This document shows positions 50,459 to 59,538 of a DNA stretch of 64,000 nucleotides, one piece after another. The translations under genes and the position numbers were made by a program. Each line of letters starts with the position of its first letter. The stretch's first letter is position 1. The stretch lies in NCBI RefSeq assembly GCF_003007715.1, contig NZ_PXNO01000027.1:806001-870000 (forward strand). Reading direction: 5' to 3'. Origin of the DNA: Marinobacter shengliensis. Its GTDB lineage: Bacteria > Pseudomonadota > Gammaproteobacteria > Pseudomonadales > Oleiphilaceae. Under the pieces are notes generated by a model. That model saw only the letters and a program-made list of their open reading frames with translations. It searched no databases and had not been told where the DNA came from.

Positions 50459-53400
50459 GCCTGCCTAATTTCTCCGCGCTGGCAGTGCGCGAGCGTTCGG
50501 TCACCCTCTTTTTTCTTTTGATGTCGGTTGTTGCGGGCTTCTACGCGTTCTCATCCCTTGGTCGGGCGGAAGACCCTGCGTTCACCGTGCGGTCGATGGT
50601 GGTCTCTGTAGTCTGGCCGGGAGCAACCCCCGAGGTGCTGCAGAATCAGGTGGTGGATCGTCTGGAAAAGCAAATCCAGGAGGTGGCGTATTTCGACACC
50701 GTTGAAACCACCATTCGGCCCGGACAGGCCTCCATGCTTATCCGGTTCCAGGATTATACGCCCAGTGAAAAAGTGCCTGACCTCTTTTACCAGGTCCGCA
50801 AACGCATGTCCGATGAGAGGCCTACCCTCCCCCGGGGTGTGATCGGCCCCATCGTTAACGACGATTTCGCGGATGTGTATTTCTCTCTGCTGGCCCTGAC
50901 GGCACCCGGAATGCCAATGCGTGAACTGACCCGCGAGGCAGAATCGATACGAGATCGCCTGCAGCGGTTGCCCGGCTTGCAAAAAGCACAGCTCCTGGCG
51001 GAGCGGCCTGAGCGGGTGTATCTCGAGTTTGATCAGGACCGGCTCAACAACCTCGGTTTGTCGGCAGAAGACGTGTTGCAGGCAATAGAGGCCAACAATC
51101 GCCTTCAGCCTCTGGGCTTTGTTGATCTGGCCGGCCCGCGGGTTTACATCCGCAGCAACATCGACCTGTCTGACATTGAGCGCCTCGCCTCAGTACCTCT
51201 GCGTATCGGAGACCAGCTTATCACCGTGTCTGATCTGGCCGAGGTGCGTTTGGGCTATGAAGATCCGTTGAACTACATCGTCCGTTCCAGCGGTGAGGAT
51301 GCGATCCTCCTGGGCGTCGTTATGGAGGCGGGCGAAAATGGCCTGGCGTTTGGCGAGCGCCTGCGCGAGTTTGTCAGCACTGAACAGGCCAGGCTGCCCC
51401 TGGGAATGTCAATACAGACCCTGACCGACCAGGCCGAAGCCATTACTCAGGCGGTTGATCTTTTTCAGGTCAAGTTTCTGGTGGCGCTGGTCGTCGTGAT
51501 GGGGGTCAGCATACTGGCGATCGGTCTGCGCGCAGGTTTGGTGGTGGGCATCGCGATTCCCGTCACTCTCGGCCTGACCTTTTTATTGATGAAAATAGCG
51601 GGCATTAACCTGGACCGCATCACCCTGGGCGCGCTGATTATCGCACTGGGCCTGTTGGTGGACGATGCGATCATCGCCATTGAAATGATGATTGTGAAGA
51701 TGGAGAGCGGGTGGGACCGGGTACGGGCCGCCAGTCATGCCTGGAGCGTAACAGCCGCGCCCATGTTGTCTGGAACGCTGGTAACGGTGGCCGGATTTGT
51801 CCCCATCGGATTTGCCCAGTCCGGTGTCGGGGAATACACCGGCAACATTTTCTGGGTGCTGGCTTTTTCGTTGTTAATTTCCTGGGTGGTAGCGGTCACC
51901 TTCACGCCTTATCTGGGCGTCAAGCTTTTGCCCGATAACCCCGGGCATACGGGCCAGGACCTGTACCAAAGCGCCTTTTATCAGCGGTTGCGTGGGGTCA
52001 TTGCCGCGTGTGTACGGTACCGGAAAACCGTCGTTTTTCTCACAGTCGGTTTGCTGGTGATCAGTGCTTTCGGTATGGCAACTCAAGTGCAGAAGCAATT
52101 TTTCCCCAGTTCTGATCGCCCCGAAGTTCTGATCAGCGTCTTTGCTCCACAGGGGAGCGCCATCGCCACCACCGATGAAAGTGTCAGACGCCTGGAAGCG
52201 ATGTTGATGGACATGCCGGAGGTGAAAAGCCTTTCCGCTTACATCGGTGCCGGTGCCCCCCGGTTCTTCGTATCGGCAAATCCCGAGCAGCCGGACCCGG
52301 CATTTGCCAAGTTGATTGCCATTGGGCAGGACGTTGAAGGCCGCGATCACATCATCTCGGCGCTGGAAACCAGAATCGCGGCGGGTGAGTTTCCGGAGGC
52401 ACGAGTACGAGTAACGCGTTTGTTGTATGGCCCCCCGGTGGTCTGGCCTGTCAGTTTTCGTGTGTTGGGTCCGAAACCAGATCAACTCAGAGAGATCGGG
52501 CACCAGATCCGGACTCTCATGGAGGGGCACACGAATATCGTCATGCCGCATCTAAATTGGGATGAGCGTGTACCCACACTCTATCTTGAGTTGGACCCGG
52601 AAAATCTGGGTTGGATGGGCCTGACCCCGGCAGAGGTTGCCCGGCAACTCCAGTTTCAACTTCGCGGATTGGCCGTCACCGAGCTACGCCGGGGCATAAG
52701 GAGCGTTCAACTGGTGGCGCGCAATGCCCGCGACGAAGTGATCATGCCTGAAAATCTTGAAATCAAAACCCGCGACGGCCGCAAACTTTCCGCACAGCAA
52801 CTGGGCAAGTGGCAGGTTCGTTATGAGGAGCCGGTTATAAAGCGTTACAACCGTGACCCCTTCCTGGCCGTTCAGGCGGATGTAAAAGGCGCCCAGCCAC
52901 CGGATGTCACCAATGAAATCTGGAGTGCGATGACAGGTCTGCGTGAACAGTTGCCGGAGGGTTATCGTATTGAAATCGGCGGTACGGTGGAGCAATCGGC
53001 CAAAGCCAACGCGTCCATCCAGACCTTACAGCCGGTGATGTTGGCGTTGATGCTGATTTTCATCATGCTTCAGATGCGTTCGTTTATCGGCACCCTTACC
53101 GTTCTGGCCACCGCGCCACTGGGACTGATTGGCGCTGTATTGGCCTTACTGCTGTTTAACCAACCCTTTGGCTTTACGGCGTTGCTGGGGCTGATTGGCC
53201 TGGGCGGCATCCTGATGAGAAATACCATGATTCTGACCCAGCAGGTGCAGGACAACTTCACAACAGGGATGGCTGCCCGGGAAGCCGTTGTCGAGGCGGC
53301 AGTCCAACGCGCCCGTCCCGTGGTACTCACTGCACTGGCGGCCGTTCTGGCGTTTGTACCTCTGACTTTTGACTTATTCTGGGGGCCGCTGGCTTATGTC

Positions 53401-53493
53401 CTTATAGGGGGCGTGGCGGTTGGTACTCTGATCACGCTATTGTTTGTTCCGGCGCTTTATGCACTCTGGTTTCGGCTACAGATAAAAGATTGA
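50455..53493 (+). CDS. RND-family inner-membrane efflux transporter
   Basis: The 1012-residue proton-driven pump has the RND layout: a first helix (VTLFFLLMSVVAGFYAFSSL), a large periplasmic porter loop, helices 2-6 with the proton-relay Asp pair in LGLLVDDAIIAIEMM, a second loop, and helices 8-12 (LALMLIFIMLQMRSF to GVAVGTLITLLFVPALYALW). It resembles the HAE1 branch of hydrophobic/amphiphilic effluxers. It is the last gene of the thioesterase-hydrolase-RND operon. The cargo may relate to the products of those enzymes. Confidence 0.94.
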   Translation: MSLPNFSALAVRERSVTLFFLLMSVVAGFYAFSSLGRAEDPAFTVRSMVVSVVWPGATPEVLQNQVVDRLEKQIQEVAYFDTVETTIRPGQASMLIRFQDYTPSEKVPDLFYQVRKRMSDERPTLPRGVIGPIVNDDFADVYFSLLALTAPGMPMRELTREAESIRDRLQRLPGLQKAQLLAERPERVYLEFDQDRLNNLGLSAEDVLQAIEANNRLQPLGFVDLAGPRVYIRSNIDLSDIERLASVPLRIGDQLITVSDLAEVRLGYEDPLNYIVRSSGEDAILLGVVMEAGENGLAFGERLREFVSTEQARLPLGMSIQTLTDQAEAITQAVDLFQVKFLVALVVVMGVSILAIGLRAGLVVGIAIPVTLGLTFLLMKIAGINLDRITLGALIIALGLLVDDAIIAIEMMIVKMESGWDRVRAASHAWSVTAAPMLSGTLVTVAGFVPIGFAQSGVGEYTGNIFWVLAFSLLISWVVAVTFTPYLGVKLLPDNPGHTGQDLYQSAFYQRLRGVIAACVRYRKTVVFLTVGLLVISAFGMATQVQKQFFPSSDRPEVLISVFAPQGSAIATTDESVRRLEAMLMDMPEVKSLSAYIGAGAPRFFVSANPEQPDPAFAKLIAIGQDVEGRDHIISALETRIAAGEFPEARVRVTRLLYGPPVVWPVSFRVLGPKPDQLREIGHQIRTLMEGHTNIVMPHLNWDERVPTLYLELDPENLGWMGLTPAEVARQLQFQLRGLAVTELRRGIRSVQLVARNARDEVIMPENLEIKTRDGRKLSAQQLGKWQVRYEEPVIKRYNRDPFLAVQADVKGAQPPDVTNEIWSAMTGLREQLPEGYRIEIGGTVEQSAKANASIQTLQPVMLALMLIFIMLQMRSFIGTLTVLATAPLGLIGAVLALLLFNQPFGFTALLGLIGLGGILMRNTMILTQQVQDNFTTGMAAREAVVEAAVQRARPVVLTALAAVLAFVPLTFDLFWGPLAYVLIGGVAVGTLITLLFVPALYALWFRLQIKD

Positions 53494-53544
53494 AGGAGCC
53501 ACGGACGTGTTTTGACAGCATAGGCCCCTTCTGGGAGTTTAGCG

Positions 53545-53566
53545 GCTGCGCCGCCCGGGGCGCAGC
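53545..53566. terminator. GC-rich hairpin between convergent RND pump and aldo/keto reductase genes
   Basis: GCTGCGCC (53545-53552) pairs with GGCGCAGC (53559-53566) around a six-base loop. The place, between two convergent genes, suits a bidirectional terminator. No T-run follows in either direction, so it may work as a Rho-assisted or simple processing hairpin instead. Confidence 0.5.
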
Positions 53567-53595
53567 ACAATGTGAAGACTGGATCGGTTTCGGCA

Positions 53596-54681
53596 TCAGG
53601 ATGCGTTAGAGTCTCGGTACCCGGCCATCATTTTCATCATCCAGCCCGGATATTCATCCGGTATACGGCTCACCTCGTCAAGCGCGTTAAGTTCTTCGCC
53701 AGACAAGTGGATCTGCGCGGCCCGTATGTTGGCTTTCAGCTGGTCCGGCCGCTTGGCGCCAACGATAATGCTGCTCACGACGTTTTGATGCAACAGCCAC
53801 GCCAGAGCGATTTGTGCCACCGTGACCGGCTCGCCATCGATCTGCTTGCCGTCAGCAATCTCCCGCATGACCTTGATGACGTCGCTGCCTCGCTCACGAT
53901 TGACGGGCGGAAAGTCAAATTTGGCACGCCGGTTTTCCTCAGAGACGTCCGGGCCCTCGTATTTACCGGACAGATACCCACCGGCCAGCGGGCTCCACAC
54001 CATCAGACCGACCTTCTCAGATTCCAGCATCGGGATGATATCCCTCTCCAGATCGCGCCCCACCAGTGTGTAGTAGGCTTGCAGGGAGATGATCGGGCAC
54101 AGGTTGCGGGCCCGGGTGATGCCGATGGCTTTCATTACCTGCCAGGCGGCCCAGTTGGACAGGCCCACATAACGCACATGGCCTTGTTGCACCAGGGTGT
54201 TCAGCGCCTCCAGAGTTTCCTCGATCGGGGTGGCCGGGTCAAAACCGTGGATCTGATACAGGTCGATATAATCTGTTTGCAGGCGCGCCAGGCTCGCCTT
54301 GCATTCGCTCATGATGTGGCCACGGGAAGCACCACGGGCATTGGGGCCATCGCCCATCGGGCCGAGCACCTTGGTGGCCAGCACCACATCTTCCCGGCGA
54401 ACGCCCAGGTTCTTCAGGGATTGGCCGACGATGCGCTCGCTGGCACCAAAACCATAGATGTTGGCGGTGTCGATAAAGTTGATGCCGGCTTCCAGGGCGA
54501 TCTTCATCAGCTCGTCGGCCTGTTCCTGCTGCAAGTTGCCGATCAGGCCCCAGATGTCCTTATCGCCGCCGAAGGTCATGGTTCCCAGGCACAGCTTGGA
54601 GACGAACAGCCCGGAATTGCCCAACGGGTTATAGCCTGAACTGTTGTCATTAGCGAATAGCGGTAAAGTCTCAGTTGCCAT
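53596..54681 (-). CDS. Aldo/keto reductase
   Basis: The 361-residue NADPH-dependent reductase has the catalytic set of the AKR barrel: Asp and Tyr in FIDTANIYGFGASERIVGQS, Lys in VVLATKVLGP, and His in YIDLYQIHGFDP. The C-terminal cofactor region is SSIIVGAKRPDQLKANIRAA. The ATG at 54681 is preceded by GAGGTG. Relatives reduce aldehydes and ketones. It lies downstream of a TetR gene on the same strand, with 127 bp between. A relic of a similar gene end is present at about 57715-57765. Confidence 0.93.
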   Translation of the reverse strand: MATETLPLFANDNSSGYNPLGNSGLFVSKLCLGTMTFGGDKDIWGLIGNLQQEQADELMKIALEAGINFIDTANIYGFGASERIVGQSLKNLGVRREDVVLATKVLGPMGDGPNARGASRGHIMSECKASLARLQTDYIDLYQIHGFDPATPIEETLEALNTLVQQGHVRYVGLSNWAAWQVMKAIGITRARNLCPIISLQAYYTLVGRDLERDIIPMLESEKVGLMVWSPLAGGYLSGKYEGPDVSEENRRAKFDFPPVNRERGSDVIKVMREIADGKQIDGEPVTVAQIALAWLLHQNVVSSIIVGAKRPDQLKANIRAAQIHLSGEELNALDEVSRIPDEYPGWMMKMMAGYRDSNAS

Positions 54682-54808
54682 GTTGCACCTCATCATGCTT
54701 GTCGGTTGGTGTTTCAGCATTCAGTGTAAATGCTGCCTGTTTCAGTTTTTTTTGCACTCGTTTGTGTTACTCGGCGAAGATTGTCTTGACCTGGTCCATG
54801 TCCAACCG

Positions 54809-55375
54809 TTACTTGCAGCGGGCGCGCAGCAGTCGCGTTGCGGCATCAAACACGGCCAGGTCTTGTTCGGTGCGCGCGGCGAGGTGGGCGCCTTCGAGCA
54901 TCGCCAGGGTTGCCTGTGCTTCATCGGTCGGAGTGTGGATGGCCGAGACGGATCCATCCCTGCGCCCCAGCTCAAAGGTTTCTGCAATCCACTGCAGGAC
55001 CATTGCGCGAACGGCGCCGACTCTGGCAATGACGGTGCCTGGCAGGCTTTCACGGCAGATCGAAAAAGCAACGCACAGGCACACGGTTTGTCCATCATGC
55101 AAGGCGTCGCGGTACAGGGCAATGAGCGCCTTGAGGCGCTCGCCTGCGCTGGCATGGGCAGCCGTGGTCTCGGCCAGAGCTTGCTGCAGATTGGCCTGAT
55201 AACGCTCGATCAAGGCTTCAGAGAGCTTCGCCTTGGTGGGAAAATGGTAATGGATTGATGCCGTTCGAATCCCAATGGCCTTGGCCAGATCCGCATAGCT
55301 GAATCCGTCAAAGCCCCGTGACCGAACGCTATGCTCGGCAAGATCCATCAGGGCTGTCCTGGTATCACGATTCAT
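54809..55375 (-). CDS. TetR/AcrR-family repressor of the AKR-cupin-GST cluster
   Basis: The 188-residue protein has an N-terminal HTH (SRGFDGFSYADLAKAIGIRT, then ASIHYHFPTKAKLSEALI) and a C-terminal ligand domain with several Cys residues (VCLCVAFSICRES), which could make it sensitive to electrophiles. It lies between the cupin and AKR genes on the same strand. The strong palindrome upstream of the GST gene at 56789-56811 is a candidate target. Regulation of the neighbouring detoxification genes is inferred from position only. Confidence 0.88.
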   Translation of the reverse strand: MNRDTRTALMDLAEHSVRSRGFDGFSYADLAKAIGIRTASIHYHFPTKAKLSEALIERYQANLQQALAETTAAHASAGERLKALIALYRDALHDGQTVCLCVAFSICRESLPGTVIARVGAVRAMVLQWIAETFELGRRDGSVSAIHTPTDEAQATLAMLEGAHLAARTEQDLAVFDAATRLLRARCK

Positions 55376-55418
55376 GGTTATTCACCTGTCTGACTTATCA
55401 ATCCCGCCATTGCCGGCC

Positions 55419-56087
55419 TTATATCCCTGGCGCCCCGGCAAATCGCAGGTGACCCGTCTTCATCCAGATTTTTGCGCCATGGTCCCCAGCCGTCAGCGAC
55501 AACCGGTGTCCATCAGGGAGGCGTAGCCAGTCATGCCTGGCCAAGACCTCGCCATTGCCGGTCACCGAGCCTTCGATTACCAGCAGCTCGATTCCGCCGG
55601 GCGCCTCAGAGGTCAGCGTCGCTCCTGCTTCGAGCCGGCTGTAGGTCACGATCTCACGATCGTCCTCATGCAGCTTTGCGGTGGCAACGCCGCCGACCGG
55701 GGCGCCCAGCTCGGCCTCCATATTCTTGCTGAACTGAGTGCGGTCGGCCAGGTCGAACTGCCACAGTTTGACAAATATGGTGCAGCCCGTTTCAGAGCCC
55801 GGAATGTGTGACGTGGTTGGGGGGTTGCGCACATAGCTACCTGCGGGGAAGTCGCCGTGCTCATCCTGGAACACGCCATCGAGTACGATGAATTCTTCTC
55901 CACCGGTATGGGTATGCGCCGAGAAATGACTCCCCGGCGCATAACGCACGATGGTGGTGGCGCGGGCAACCTCCTCCCCGATCCGGTCCAGCATTCGCCG
56001 CTCCACCCCTTTCATGGGCGAGGGCTGCCACTCAAGCCGGTCGGAATGTATAACAACCGGTTTGGAGAAATCTGCATTAATCTCCAT
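55419..56087 (-). CDS. ChrR-like cupin protein
   Basis: The 222-residue protein contains a cupin with the metal-binding set [16 protein letters not shown] near residues 55-75 and a second cupin-like half ([20 protein letters not shown]). This resembles the ChrR cupin of anti-sigma factors, but no ZAS zinc domain or sigma factor gene is nearby, so it is probably a free-standing cupin with an enzyme or sensor role. The ATG at 56087 has GAGG upstream and is preferred over a GTG four codons earlier. Confidence 0.78.
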   Translation of the reverse strand: MEINADFSKPVVIHSDRLEWQPSPMKGVERRMLDRIGEEVARATTIVRYAPGSHFSAHTHTGGEEFIVLDGVFQDEHGDFPAGSYVRNPPTTSHIPGSETGCTIFVKLWQFDLADRTQFSKNMEAELGAPVGGVATAKLHEDDREIVTYSRLEAGATLTSEAPGGIELLVIEGSVTGNGEVLARHDWLRLPDGHRLSLTAGDHGAKIWMKTGHLRFAGAPGI

Positions 56088-56150
56088 GATAGTCCTCACT
56101 TTTATGTCCTGGATGTTAACAGCGCTTGCATGAAACCCGAAGGTTTTGGA

Positions 56151-56771
56151 TCATCCGGCGATTGAAGGGCGGGCGGCGACTTTTGCGCGCCAGGCATGGA
56201 GATTGGTCAACGACTCCGGAATCTCCACCTTCGCGAAATCCGCAAACCCCAGGCCGGCAAAGGCGGTGATGTCTGCGACCGAGAAGTTCTCGCCTGCGAG
56301 AAACTCGTTGTCCGCCAGAACACTGTCAAGGTAGGCCATGGTTGCGCCGGCCACTTCTTTCTGTTTATTGCCCCACTCAGCGCATTGCCAGGTTTCCAGA
56401 TCCGGACCAAGCCCCGGGGTGGCGTGGTGAAAATAAGCGCCCACGGCGTTCATCAGACCATTTTCTGCCCGCAGATTCATCATCGCGATAAGGGCGCGCT
56501 CCTTCGGGGTTGTGCCCGTAAGGGACGGACCATCGAAGACACCGTCGATATATTCGGTAATGGCGTTGCACTGGGCGATGCAGGTGCCGTCGTCAAGCTC
56601 CAGCACGGGCACGGTGGCATCCGGGTTTTTCATCTTGAACGCGTCGGAACGGTTCTCGCCGCTCATGACATCGACCGGAACGAATTCCACCTTGTTTGTC
56701 GCGCCTTTTTCTGCCAAAGCGATACGAACCCGTAGCGGGTTGGGAAAGCCTTCAATATCGTAAATTTTCAT
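56151..56771 (-). CDS. Glutathione S-transferase
   Basis: The 206-residue protein has the thioredoxin-like GST N-terminal domain (MKIYDIEGFPNPLRVRIALA; VPVLELDDGTCIAQCNAITE with the glutathione-contact region) and an all-helical C-terminal domain (FSVADITAFAGLGFADFAKV). It would conjugate electrophiles to glutathione. The gene is the first of the leftward GST-cupin-TetR-AKR run, with 63 bp to the cupin. A perfect inverted repeat lies 18 bp upstream of the ATG. Confidence 0.92.
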   Translation of the reverse strand: MKIYDIEGFPNPLRVRIALAEKGATNKVEFVPVDVMSGENRSDAFKMKNPDATVPVLELDDGTCIAQCNAITEYIDGVFDGPSLTGTTPKERALIAMMNLRAENGLMNAVGAYFHHATPGLGPDLETWQCAEWGNKQKEVAGATMAYLDSVLADNEFLAGENFSVADITAFAGLGFADFAKVEIPESLTNLHAWRAKVAARPSIAG

Positions 56772-56788
56772 TGCTTACCTCTGTTGGT

Positions 56789-56811
56789 CATTGAGTGTAC
56801 GACACTCAATG
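56789..56811. promoter_or_regulatory. Perfect inverted repeat upstream of GST gene, probable operator
   Basis: CATTGAGTGT (56789-56798) is followed after three bases by its exact reverse complement (56802-56811). Size and symmetry fit a TetR-family operator. It lies immediately before the GST start, where a bound repressor would block transcription. The TetR gene at 54809-55375 is the nearest candidate regulator. I did not find a second copy near the cupin, TetR or AKR genes. Confidence 0.6.
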
Positions 56812-56881
56812 TATCTAGTAGTAGGTAGGTAATCAAGCAGCAATTTGCATCTCCTGCTTTATCAAGCGGATTCAGAGATAT

Positions 56882-57649
56882 TCAGAATCTGTACCTCAGA
56901 AAAAGACCAGTGTAAGCCTGGGTAGCATCCCCGATATCGCTAACGATCGGGCTATCCTTGGCATCGCCGGTCAATTGTGTAACACCAGCCATGGCGGTTA
57001 CTGCCCAGTGGGCAGATAATGAGTAGGTCAGACTGCCTGAGACGCCGAAACGAATGTAATCATCAGGACTGTAGGGAGCCAGGCCGGATCGGGCGCTTTC
57101 CGCATCGGAAATACCAAACATATCTTTTGTCCAGTCATCGCTACTGTAGGTCACGTTCGCACCCAGAGAAGCAATCCATTGATCGCTGAGCTGGTTCCGC
57201 CATCGCGTTTTAAGCGCCAACTGATAACCATCGACATCGCCGGTGAAGGGCGACTGGATGCCTGCGCTGTAGGACCATGCCCTGTCTGTATAGGCAATAC
57301 GCAAGCCGGCGGTTGCGCCGCCATCGACTTTGTCCAGGCGCCTGAGATCTCCGTCATTGTCGCGCCCGGGAGTGTATGCAATAAAGGGGGACAGCCGCCA
57401 GTTGCCGTGGCGAATCAGGTTCCAGCCAAGACCATCGCGAATATTAAAATAGAAAAGATCACCATAGCTCACATTGAGCGTCGGCCAGACCCTGGTTTCA
57501 TAATCGTCACTACCGAGGTAGTCCGGCGCGTATATCACACCGGCTCCCACACTGGCCGCCCAGGGTGTGTTTGCCAGACTCGGAGTTGAAACAGCCAATA
57601 GAGTCGTCGAAGCGACCATTAACCACTGACGTTTAGGTTTCGAAAGCAT
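56882..57649 (-). CDS. MipA/OmpV-family outer-membrane protein (copy 2)
   Basis: The 255-residue product has a signal peptide (cleaved after PSLA) and the MipA/OmpV barrel start WAASVGAGVIYAPDYLGSDD, then RDGLGWNLIRHGNWRLSPFI and the C-terminus GLFLRYRF. It is closer to classical MipA than the copy at 33164. Family members interact with murein hydrolases or act in stress-related envelope functions. It stands apart from its neighbours by more than 100 bp on each side. Confidence 0.88.
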   Translation of the reverse strand: MLSKPKRQWLMVASTTLLAVSTPSLANTPWAASVGAGVIYAPDYLGSDDYETRVWPTLNVSYGDLFYFNIRDGLGWNLIRHGNWRLSPFIAYTPGRDNDGDLRRLDKVDGGATAGLRIAYTDRAWSYSAGIQSPFTGDVDGYQLALKTRWRNQLSDQWIASLGANVTYSSDDWTKDMFGISDAESARSGLAPYSPDDYIRFGVSGSLTYSLSAHWAVTAMAGVTQLTGDAKDSPIVSDIGDATQAYTGLFLRYRF

Positions 57650-57714
57650 AGACGGATTCCCCAGTTGAGCGGCTTCGGAATAAAGCTCACCTAGCCGGGA
57701 GCTATACGCTCGCC

Positions 57715-57765
57715 ATAGAACAACTGGATTCGTTTGGCCCGTATATTGGCTTTCAGCTATTCCGT
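57715..57765 (-). pseudogene. Short relic of an aldo/keto reductase 3' end
   Basis: The stretch around 57736-57757 matches 53719-53740 inside the AKR gene at all but one base, and similarity continues on both sides. In the matching frame it reads LKANIRAKRIQLF, against LKANIRAAQIHLS in the intact gene, but with a stop just before it. It lies directly next to the selO stop codon. This looks like the remnant of a lost reductase gene or of a small duplication. Confidence 0.5.
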
Positions 57766-57766
57766 A

Positions 57767-59479
57767 TCACGACGAGCAGCTGTAGTGCGACCATCCACCA
57801 ACCGCAAAAAGCTCCGACGGCTTCAAACGGTAGTATTTGTTCTCTACATCCGTCGACTGTTCAGCGTATGGCTGCGTCATCACTTCTTGTAGCTCTCGGA
57901 GCAGCTCGTAATGTCCGTCCTCCGCTTGCTGATAAGCAGGCACAACCAGCCAATCCCGCAAACTGTACTTTGGATTAACAAACTTCATCTGTCTCGAAAG
58001 CTCATCCCGGGAGCCAGTTAATGCGAGCGATGTCCACTTTGTGAGCCACGCAGACCAGCGCTTGTCCAGTCCTTCGGTGTCTGCATGCGTCAGGTCTCTG
58101 TAGAAGCTTTTCTGAAGTGATTCGACATCGTCAGGCACTGCGGAAAGCTCACGGAAGAACATGGTGTAATCGACGGGTGTGTGCACCATGAGGGTTGCGA
58201 GCTCCCGGAACAGGTCCTCGTCGAACGTATCCAGCCCGAGTTTGGCCGCCCACATCTTTTCCATTTCTGCCTGCATGACCAGCGGAAAATCGCTTTGGAT
58301 TTTGTCGAGCTGCTGCAAACAATCTGTATGCCCCACTAATAACGGCCGCAACGCCGTGCAGAATGAATGAAAATTGCGTTCTGCCGCCGCTGGTTGGTTG
58401 AGGAACGAGAAGTGCTGCCCACCGCCGGTCCAAGGCTGATATTGCGGATTGAATAGATCGATGAATCCAAAGGGTCCATAGTCGAGGGTGAATCCGCCGG
58501 CTGCACAGTTGTCGCTGTTGAAGTTGCCCTGGCAGTAGCCCACACGAATCCAGTTCGCCACAAGCGACGTCAGGCGGCTACGAAATTCACGGGCAAGCAA
58601 AACGACTTTGTCGGCAGTGGATAATGTCTGGTCGATAAGGCCATCGTACTCACGATCGATAAGGTGCAAGACGATCTTTTCGAGTTCCTCCATGGCGTTA
58701 GGGTGTTCGTTCTTACGGGCTCGGCGCCCGAAGAGCTCGAGCTGCCCTACCCGGATAAACGACGGTGCAACGCGGGTGGAGATGGCGACTGGCTCGGATA
58801 CAAGCACGTCCGGGTCCATTGATCGTGAGCCTTCCGAATACCAGGGCCGCCTGACTTTTTCGGTTTTGGAAACGTACAGACTCAAAGACCGTGAAGTGGG
58901 TACACCCAGCGCGTGCATGTGTTCCTGAGCCAAAAACTCACGGACACTGGAGCGAAGCACGGCCCGGCCGTCTGCGCCACGGCAGTAGGGTGTGCGCCCT
59001 CCCCCTTTGAGCTGCATTTCCCATCGTTGGCCGCCGATGACGGCCTCAAGCACGGAAATGGCGCGACCGTCGCCGTAACCGTTGCCAGTCTGAAACGGGC
59101 ATTGCTGGTAGAACTCGGTGCCGTAGATAGACAGTGCGTAGCCACACGCCCAACCGACGTTGCGCATTGGCTCCGGAACCTGCGTTAAGTCGCCGGAAAA
59201 CATCCGCACAAAGTCTTCTGACTGCGCCAGAGTGTCGGCGATGCCCAGTTCGCGAAACAGACTCTTGCCATGCGCTACGTATTCCGGGTTTTCAATGGGC
59301 GTGGGGCTGATCGGAACATAGTGTCCCGAAAACACCTGCCGGGGCGCATGGTCATCACCATTCGCTTTTCCCTCGGGATCGCAGTTGAGGGTGTCCATGA
59401 GCGAATAGTCTGCCAATGCGGCGAGATCGTTGAGGGTCTCGATATTCGGGGCTGTGTCGCTGGACGTTCGCTTTACCAT
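57767..59479 (-). CDS. selO: SelO/YdiU-type protein adenylyltransferase
   Basis: SelO proteins are pseudokinases that transfer AMP to protein hydroxyls and respond to oxidative stress. The 570-residue product contains [20 protein letters not shown] near residues 150-175, [40 protein letters not shown] (metal-binding Asn and Asp) and the C-terminal [10 protein letters not shown], whose Cys corresponds to the redox region where animal SelO has selenocysteine. It is about 90 residues longer than E. coli YdiU, mainly by an N-terminal extension. DUF2254 and catalase genes lie upstream on the same strand. Confidence 0.93.
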   Translation of the reverse strand: MVKRTSSDTAPNIETLNDLAALADYSLMDTLNCDPEGKANGDDHAPRQVFSGHYVPISPTPIENPEYVAHGKSLFRELGIADTLAQSEDFVRMFSGDLTQVPEPMRNVGWACGYALSIYGTEFYQQCPFQTGNGYGDGRAISVLEAVIGGQRWEMQLKGGGRTPYCRGADGRAVLRSSVREFLAQEHMHALGVPTSRSLSLYVSKTEKVRRPWYSEGSRSMDPDVLVSEPVAISTRVAPSFIRVGQLELFGRRARKNEHPNAMEELEKIVLHLIDREYDGLIDQTLSTADKVVLLAREFRSRLTSLVANWIRVGYCQGNFNSDNCAAGGFTLDYGPFGFIDLFNPQYQPWTGGGQHFSFLNQPAAAERNFHSFCTALRPLLVGHTDCLQQLDKIQSDFPLVMQAEMEKMWAAKLGLDTFDEDLFRELATLMVHTPVDYTMFFRELSAVPDDVESLQKSFYRDLTHADTEGLDKRWSAWLTKWTSLALTGSRDELSRQMKFVNPKYSLRDWLVVPAYQQAEDGHYELLRELQEVMTQPYAEQSTDVENKYYRLKPSELFAVGGWSHYSCSS

Positions 59480-59538
59480 AAGGACTCTTCAAGCTTGCTC
59501 TGCTATTGATGAACAGTAAGCGTAAACCTATCAAGAAG

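Noticed and set aside
53572..54639. 355-codon frame antisense to the aldo/keto reductase
   Set aside because: The reverse-strand frame carries the full AKR catalytic set; the long opposite frame is a coding shadow.
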